Position numbers and translations under genes: made by a program. The notes beneath the pieces are model-generated. The model made no database searches, was not told the DNA's origin, and saw nothing but the letters and a program-made list of their open reading frames with translations. From an uncultured Acidimicrobiales bacterium (GTDB lineage Bacteria; Actinomycetota; Acidimicrobiia; Acidimicrobiales; UBA10347): 46,027 nt of DNA. Positions 42,523 to 46,027 of the stretch are shown piece after piece. The DNA is taken from assembly GCA_937991435.1 (NCBI GenBank), contig CALKPY010000053.1:1-46027 (forward strand). Reading direction: 5' to 3'. Every line of letters begins with the position of its first letter. The first letter of the stretch is position 1.

Positions 42523-42836
42523 GCTCGCGTTCAAAGTCCAGCGGCCAGCCTCGCGGTCGCAGCCGTAAAAAGGGGCGTAAGAAACCAAAGTTGGACCCGG
42601 TGAAGTATTGGGGGGATCCGACATCGCTGCCGATCAGGGACGACTACGTACTCGCTGATAATGATGTGACGGCTGTGATCCGCTCGCTTGGCAAGGCTCC
42701 GATCCCCGGAAAGAACTCAGCACCCGAGTTGTACTTCGACGTGCTGTACGAGCGGGCTGCCGGACTAGCGCAGGCGTTAGCCATCGCGGGCAGTCTCAAT
42801 GCGCCAGCAGTAGAGCCTGACGAATCCGAGGGTTGA
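42519..42836 (+). CDS. Small basic protein coupled to SNF2 helicase
   Basis: Not recognised. A 105-residue protein with a very basic first 26 residues (many Lys, Arg, Ser, Gly), then a folded-looking part with DPVKYWGDPTSLP, DYVLADNDVTAVIRSLGKAPIPG and a C-terminal helix ERAAGLAQALAIAGSLN. The basic N-terminus suggests binding to DNA or RNA. It shares ATGA with the stop of the SNF2 gene, so it is translationally coupled and may be a partner subunit. The tRNA-Ala gene follows after 39 bp. Confidence 0.8.
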   Translation: MSSRSKSSGQPRGRSRKKGRKKPKLDPVKYWGDPTSLPIRDDYVLADNDVTAVIRSLGKAPIPGKNSAPELYFDVLYERAAGLAQALAIAGSLNAPAVEPDESEG

Positions 42837-42875
42837 GCACCCGCCCATCGGCGCTACGCTTCGCCTCTCGTTTGC

Positions 42876-42948
42876 GGGGCTTTAGCTCAGTTGGTAGAGC
42901 GCTTCCATGGCATGGAAGAGGTCAGGAGTTCAATTCTCCTAAGCTCCA
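42876..42948 (+). tRNA. tRNA-Ala (anticodon GGC)
   Basis: All four arms fold. Acceptor GGGGCTT (42876-42882) pairs with AAGCTCC (42941-42947), including the G3-U70 wobble that marks alanine tRNAs. D arm GCTC/GAGC at 42885-42900; anticodon arm CTTCC/GGAAG at 42902-42918 with loop ATGGCAT, anticodon GGC at 42909-42911; T arm AGGAG/CTCCT at 42924-42940 with loop TTCAATT. The discriminator base is A42948; CCA is not encoded. It reads GCC and GCU codons. Confidence 0.97.
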
Positions 42949-42981
42949 CTCAAACCAGTCACATCTGGTTCGACCGCACGT

Positions 42982-43020
42982 CAGAAAGGTTCGCTCTCGT
43001 AGCGAACCTTTCTGGGTTTT
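42982..43020 (+). terminator. Strong intrinsic-type terminator after tRNA-Ala
   Basis: A perfect 14-bp stem, CAGAAAGGTTCGCT (42982-42995) with AGCGAACCTTTCTG (43001-43014), around a 5-nt loop, followed by GGTTTT. It lies 33 nt after the tRNA and would end that transcript; the stem is strong though the T-run is short. Confidence 0.85.
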
Positions 43021-43121
43021 GGCCCAAGCCGCGATTTACCTGCAGCGAAGAACGCCGGCTTGGAGCGACCGGCACCAAATAGGGTATGTGGTCCATTCGG
43101 CCTAGCTCTCGCAACATCGAC

Positions 43122-43152
43122 TTGACCCCCATTGTGGGTAGAGGGCTAACAT
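43122..43152 (+). promoter_or_regulatory. Candidate promoter of the GGDEF-EAL gene
   Basis: TTGACC at 43122-43127 and TAACAT at 43147-43152 are good -35 and -10 matches, but the 19-bp spacing is longer than the usual 17. It would start a leader of roughly 50 nt before the coding region. Confidence 0.45.
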
Positions 43153-43209
43153 ACGCGTTCTGCGGGCCGATCGAGGTGTATGGGACGCACGGAAGGGGAC
43201 GAAAACCGA

Positions 43210-45090
43210 ATGCCGGTCAGTCTGCATCACCGAACAAGCCCTGCTCGTTCAGACGGCGCCTTGCGTAACCCGCTTCTCGATCTGCTGGGGCCGCTTGCGT
43301 ACATCCCGATCGTCGTAGCGGTGTTCTACACTGAATCTGGCCCGGTTCGTGTTGGACTAGTTGCTGGAATTCAACTTGCCTCAACACTGATCTTCGGCGC
43401 GCGTACAGTTTTCGGTGCACGCGAAGACCCCAAGTCCCGATCACGGCTAGAAGAACATTGGGCAGTCGCTGGTGGTTTAATCGCAGCAGCCATGCCGTGG
43501 ATCCTGGCACCGAGCAGCCAGTATGGCCTAGTGGCCATCACGATGTCCACGATCGCGGTCGTGGCAAGCGACACTGTCTTTCTCGGCGTAAGAGCAGACA
43601 AGTGGTGGATTCGTTTAACGGCTATCGAGGTCGTGTCCACCGCTGCCTATCTGGTGCTCGCCGGATCGGCAGCGCTGCCGGTACTCATCGTTCTTTTCGC
43701 CCTTCACTTTCTTGGCGGGTACCAAGCCATTCGCGCACTTGTCGACAGGCTCAGAACCGAACAGGCCCACAGCCAAAGGCTTGCGCTGACCGACCCGCTT
43801 ACCGGATTACACAATCGTCGCAAACTGACGGCCTATCTTGATGGAGCAACGGATCAACATCCATCGCGGCAGGTTCTACTTGCGTCAATCGACATCGACA
43901 ATTTCAAGCAGCTCAACCACCGCTACGGACACACGGGCGGCGATCGAGCACTCATCGCGTTTAGCCGGCACCTTGAGACAACACTCGGACCCGCATGGAT
44001 CGTCATCCGAGCCGGCGGCGATGAGTTCATCGCTGTAAGCCGGAACGGCTCCGCAGATGACGTCCGCCGAGCCTTGGATTCTCCGACAATCGCGATCTCG
44101 CCAACGACGAGTGTTGTGCTCAGAACGACTGCGGGCCTTGCGCGAGGGCTACCGTCCGACCAACTGATCGATGACGCAGGCGCAGCGCTTCAGCTGGCCA
44201 AACGCGAAGGAAAAAATCGAGTCGTTGAGCTAACGCAGGAGATTCGGTCTCGGCTACACGCACGGCGATGGGTTGCGACCCGGGTCAGCGATGCTATTGC
44301 CAGTGGCGCCATCGAGCTCTGGGCCCAACCAATCACTGACATGAAAACTCGCGAAATCCAGTCCTATGAATGTCTGGCAAGGTGGGTTCAAGAGGATGGG
44401 ACCGTGATTCCGCCCGACGTGTTCATCCCGATGATCGAAGACCAACGACTTGAGCGAGATCTCGGCGAGGCAGTACTTAGACAGGCCGTAGCGTTCGCTT
44501 CAAAGCTTGACGACGACACTGTTGTGTCAGTGAATATCGCAGCGGCACACTTCAGCCACCCGTCCTTGATCGCATTCGTACGTCAACTGCTCGAGGAATT
44601 CCGTATGCCCCCTGTGCGGCTGACGATCGAAATTACGGAGTCGGAACCGGACGGCGAATCTGGCCAGTTCGAAACCGCAGCACGACGACTTCGCAAGCTC
44701 GGTGTCGGTTTGTCGCTAGACGACTTTGGCTCCGGTTACTCATCGCTCGAGCGGCTCCTTCGATTGCCGTTTACCCAGATCAAACTCGACAGATCGCTCG
44801 TTCCAACCGAGCGCCACGGCGCGGAAGCTCTTCTGATCGAGGGCCTGGCGCACTTCGCAAATGGAGCCGGAGTGACTCTGGTGGCCGAGGGGGTTGAAAC
44901 CGCAACCCAGATGCGCCGCATTCAAGAGTTGGGCGTGACCTATGGGCAGGGATACTTCTTTGCCCGGCCGGCACCGCTGACCGACGTTTTGCGAGCACAC
45001 CATGCCTCCGGCGAGCTGCGCGTGCCCGCTACCTCCGCAGCCGACAGCCGCCGCTATGTTGGCGCCGACGCCGAGAATCTTCGCCGTTAG
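43210..45090 (+). CDS. Membrane-bound GGDEF-EAL protein (diguanylate cyclase / c-di-GMP phosphodiesterase)
   Basis: A protein of about 626 residues. The first 170 residues contain about five to six hydrophobic helices, a membrane sensor not further assigned. GGDEF domain: DPLTGLHNRRKL, IDIDNFKQLNHRYGHTGGD and RAGGDEF (269-273), all needed for cyclase activity; the RxxD inhibitory site is absent. EAL domain: signature written ECL (E387), VNIAAAHF (N442), EITE (E474), LDDFGSGYSS (D504, D505), IKLDRSL (K525), AEGVET and QGYFFARP, so metal and catalytic residues look complete. It could make and break c-di-GMP, the ligand expected for the BldD homologue at 23784. ATG 43210 follows AAGGGG; ATG 43180 would add 10 residues. 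Confidence 0.92.
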   Translation: MPVSLHHRTSPARSDGALRNPLLDLLGPLAYIPIVVAVFYTESGPVRVGLVAGIQLASTLIFGARTVFGAREDPKSRSRLEEHWAVAGGLIAAAMPWILAPSSQYGLVAITMSTIAVVASDTVFLGVRADKWWIRLTAIEVVSTAAYLVLAGSAALPVLIVLFALHFLGGYQAIRALVDRLRTEQAHSQRLALTDPLTGLHNRRKLTAYLDGATDQHPSRQVLLASIDIDNFKQLNHRYGHTGGDRALIAFSRHLETTLGPAWIVIRAGGDEFIAVSRNGSADDVRRALDSPTIAISPTTSVVLRTTAGLARGLPSDQLIDDAGAALQLAKREGKNRVVELTQEIRSRLHARRWVATRVSDAIASGAIELWAQPITDMKTREIQSYECLARWVQEDGTVIPPDVFIPMIEDQRLERDLGEAVLRQAVAFASKLDDDTVVSVNIAAAHFSHPSLIAFVRQLLEEFRMPPVRLTIEITESEPDGESGQFETAARRLRKLGVGLSLDDFGSGYSSLERLLRLPFTQIKLDRSLVPTERHGAEALLIEGLAHFANGAGVTLVAEGVETATQMRRIQELGVTYGQGYFFARPAPLTDVLRAHHASGELRVPATSAADSRRYVGADAENLRR

Positions 45091-45851
45091 CTTCGGACCG
45101 GCTTCGCTAGATCGTCAGCGAGATCAATTGTGAACTCGGGCCGTTGTCGTTGGGCTCGTTCCGCAAACGCCTGCCCAATGAACCCGTAGTCACCGGTCGT
45201 AACAATTCCTGGTTGTGATCCAGCTTCGATCACCGAGAGTTGCGACAAGACACCAAGATACTGCTGCGGGCCATACCCGGCAATCGGCGCGACCCCGCCG
45301 CCCAGGCGTCGCAAAAGATCAAGCACGCGCACATTCACCATTGCGAGATGCGGCAGAGCCCCAAACTGGTAACAAGACTCTCCCATCAGCCAAGGAAGCA
45401 CCAACGTCTGCCGAACTTCGGGCATGGCTGCAAGCGTCGCTGATTCGCGTATCGCCCCCGCCCTATCGACACCAGCCGCCAACCGAAGACTGCCGTCGAC
45501 CACACCCAAGTCGACCTCGACCTTGGTCGGCGTCTCGATCGATGGCGACAAGAACGAGCGGGTGACAGCAACCGGCCGTTCACAATTCACGATCGTAACG
45601 AAGTCCGCTTCTTCCCACTGACGGTACTCAGCGTGCATCATTTGAGCGTCGTGATCGCCGAACTCTTCAGCAAAGACGCGTTGTTCGACCAAACGCCCGA
45701 GCGTAGCTGCCAGACTCGATCCGGCACCTGACAACATCTTCAGATCATCATTCAATGTCTCGCCAACGCTCCAGGCAAGCTCAACGAACTCTGCCTCCTC
45801 GGCAGGCGCCATCGAATACCGAACTGATTTCGTCGAGTTTGATGCTGCCAT
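45087..45851 (-). CDS. Unrecognised 254-residue protein
   Basis: I do not recognise a family with confidence. No signal peptide or membrane helix. The alternation around WEEADFVTIVNCERPVAVTRSF (about 79-100), followed by EVDLGVVDGSLRLAAGVDRAG and a later helix-strand set (ALPHLAMVNVRVLDLLRRLG), could fit a GNAT-type acyltransferase fold, but this is a weak impression. GGGGGAG lies close upstream of the ATG. Its stop overlaps the stop of the GGDEF-EAL gene by 4 nt (TTAG shared tail to tail), so the two may affect each other's transcript ends. The acyl-CoA dehydrogenase gene ends 78 bp upstream on the same strand. Confidence 0.72.
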   Translation of the reverse strand: MAASNSTKSVRYSMAPAEEAEFVELAWSVGETLNDDLKMLSGAGSSLAATLGRLVEQRVFAEEFGDHDAQMMHAEYRQWEEADFVTIVNCERPVAVTRSFLSPSIETPTKVEVDLGVVDGSLRLAAGVDRAGAIRESATLAAMPEVRQTLVLPWLMGESCYQFGALPHLAMVNVRVLDLLRRLGGGVAPIAGYGPQQYLGVLSQLSVIEAGSQPGIVTTGDYGFIGQAFAERAQRQRPEFTIDLADDLAKPVRS

Positions 45852-45929
45852 AACTCCCCCACAGTGCGTAGTTAGAACATAACCCGATCAGGGGCATGCA
45901 GTCATTATGGCTAACTTTGAGCCCGAGGG

Positions 45930-46027
45930 TCAGGTCTTGGCGGGCGGCTTGGGTTCTTTCGGAAGTCCGAGCACCATCTCACCAACGATGTTGCGTTGCA
46001 CCTGCGATGTGCCGGCATAGATCGTTC
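45930..46027 (-). CDS. Acyl-CoA dehydrogenase, C-terminal end (rest outside window)
   Basis: Only the last 32 codons are in the window. Reading the minus strand from the edge gives [17 protein letters not shown], then [14 protein letters not shown] and a TGA stop (45930-45932). The [14 protein letters not shown] block is the end of the flavin-binding C-terminal helical domain of acyl-CoA dehydrogenases, where the Gly-Thr-Ser loop follows the catalytic region. The enzyme oxidises acyl-CoA to enoyl-CoA with FAD. Chain-length specificity cannot be judged from this piece. Confidence 0.85.
   Translation of the reverse strand, partial: TIYAGTSQVQRNIVGEMVLGLPKEPKPPAKT

Overview
The window looks like a chromosomal segment of a high-GC actinobacterium, most likely of the Acidimicrobiia (Ilumatobacter-like). 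This is inference from gene content: a BldD-type regulator with a c-di-GMP motif, an F420-dependent luciferase-like oxidoreductase, acyl-CoA carboxyltransferase and acyl-CoA dehydrogenase, a mitochondrial-type aconitase, and a comEA-comEC-holA / rpsT / lepA-hrcA-dnaJ-rsmE block. I see no phage, transposon, CRISPR array or rRNA. Both ends cut genes: a D-Ala-D-Ala ligase on the left and an acyl-CoA dehydrogenase on the right.

Layout. 0-0.8 kb: ddl 3' part. 0.8-6.4 kb: a TetR regulator divergent from a tight three-gene lipid operon (fatty acyl-CoA reductase fused to a HAD phosphatase; a LarA-like nickel-pincer family protein; a PlsC acyltransferase), with two tandem inverted-repeat operators between them. 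6.5-7.8 kb: a secreted duplicated-domain protein and a cyclotransferase-like protein. 7.9-11.1 kb: a GntR regulator divergent from aconitase, then an SDR whose stop codon lies in a 16-bp tandem array. 11.9-16.05 kb: secreted M23 peptidase, then a minus-strand glnS, M50 protease, S4 protein operon. 16.1-19.6 kb: a dienelactone-hydrolase-like protein without its nucleophile, a Cys-motif lipoprotein, and a HAD-PlsC fusion. 19.9-23.7 kb: LysR, carboxyltransferase, citrate synthase. 23.8-34.2 kb: bldD, then rsmE-dnaJ-hrcA-lepA, rpsT, and holA-folP-like-comEC-comEA. 34.3-39 kb: RRM protein, small HTH protein, small metallopeptidase, thioredoxin, kinase-like phosphotransferase, PAC2 protein, F420 oxidoreductase. 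39.2-46 kb: SNF2 helicase with a basic partner, tRNA-Ala(GGC), a strong terminator, a GGDEF-EAL protein, an unrecognised protein and the acyl-CoA dehydrogenase end.

How the genes fit together. Aconitase and citrate synthase serve the TCA cycle. The acyl-CoA reductase, acyltransferases, carboxyltransferase and dehydrogenase point to a lipid and acyl-CoA based metabolism. The BldD homologue (c-di-GMP reader) and the membrane GGDEF-EAL protein (writer/eraser) are plausible parts of one signalling circuit. ComEA/ComEC suggest DNA uptake, though the ComEC nuclease-like domain has lost its metal ligands. Several genes have TAnnnT placed 6-7 nt before the start codon, so leaderless transcripts seem common. 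All functional calls come from reading motifs by eye; no database search was run.
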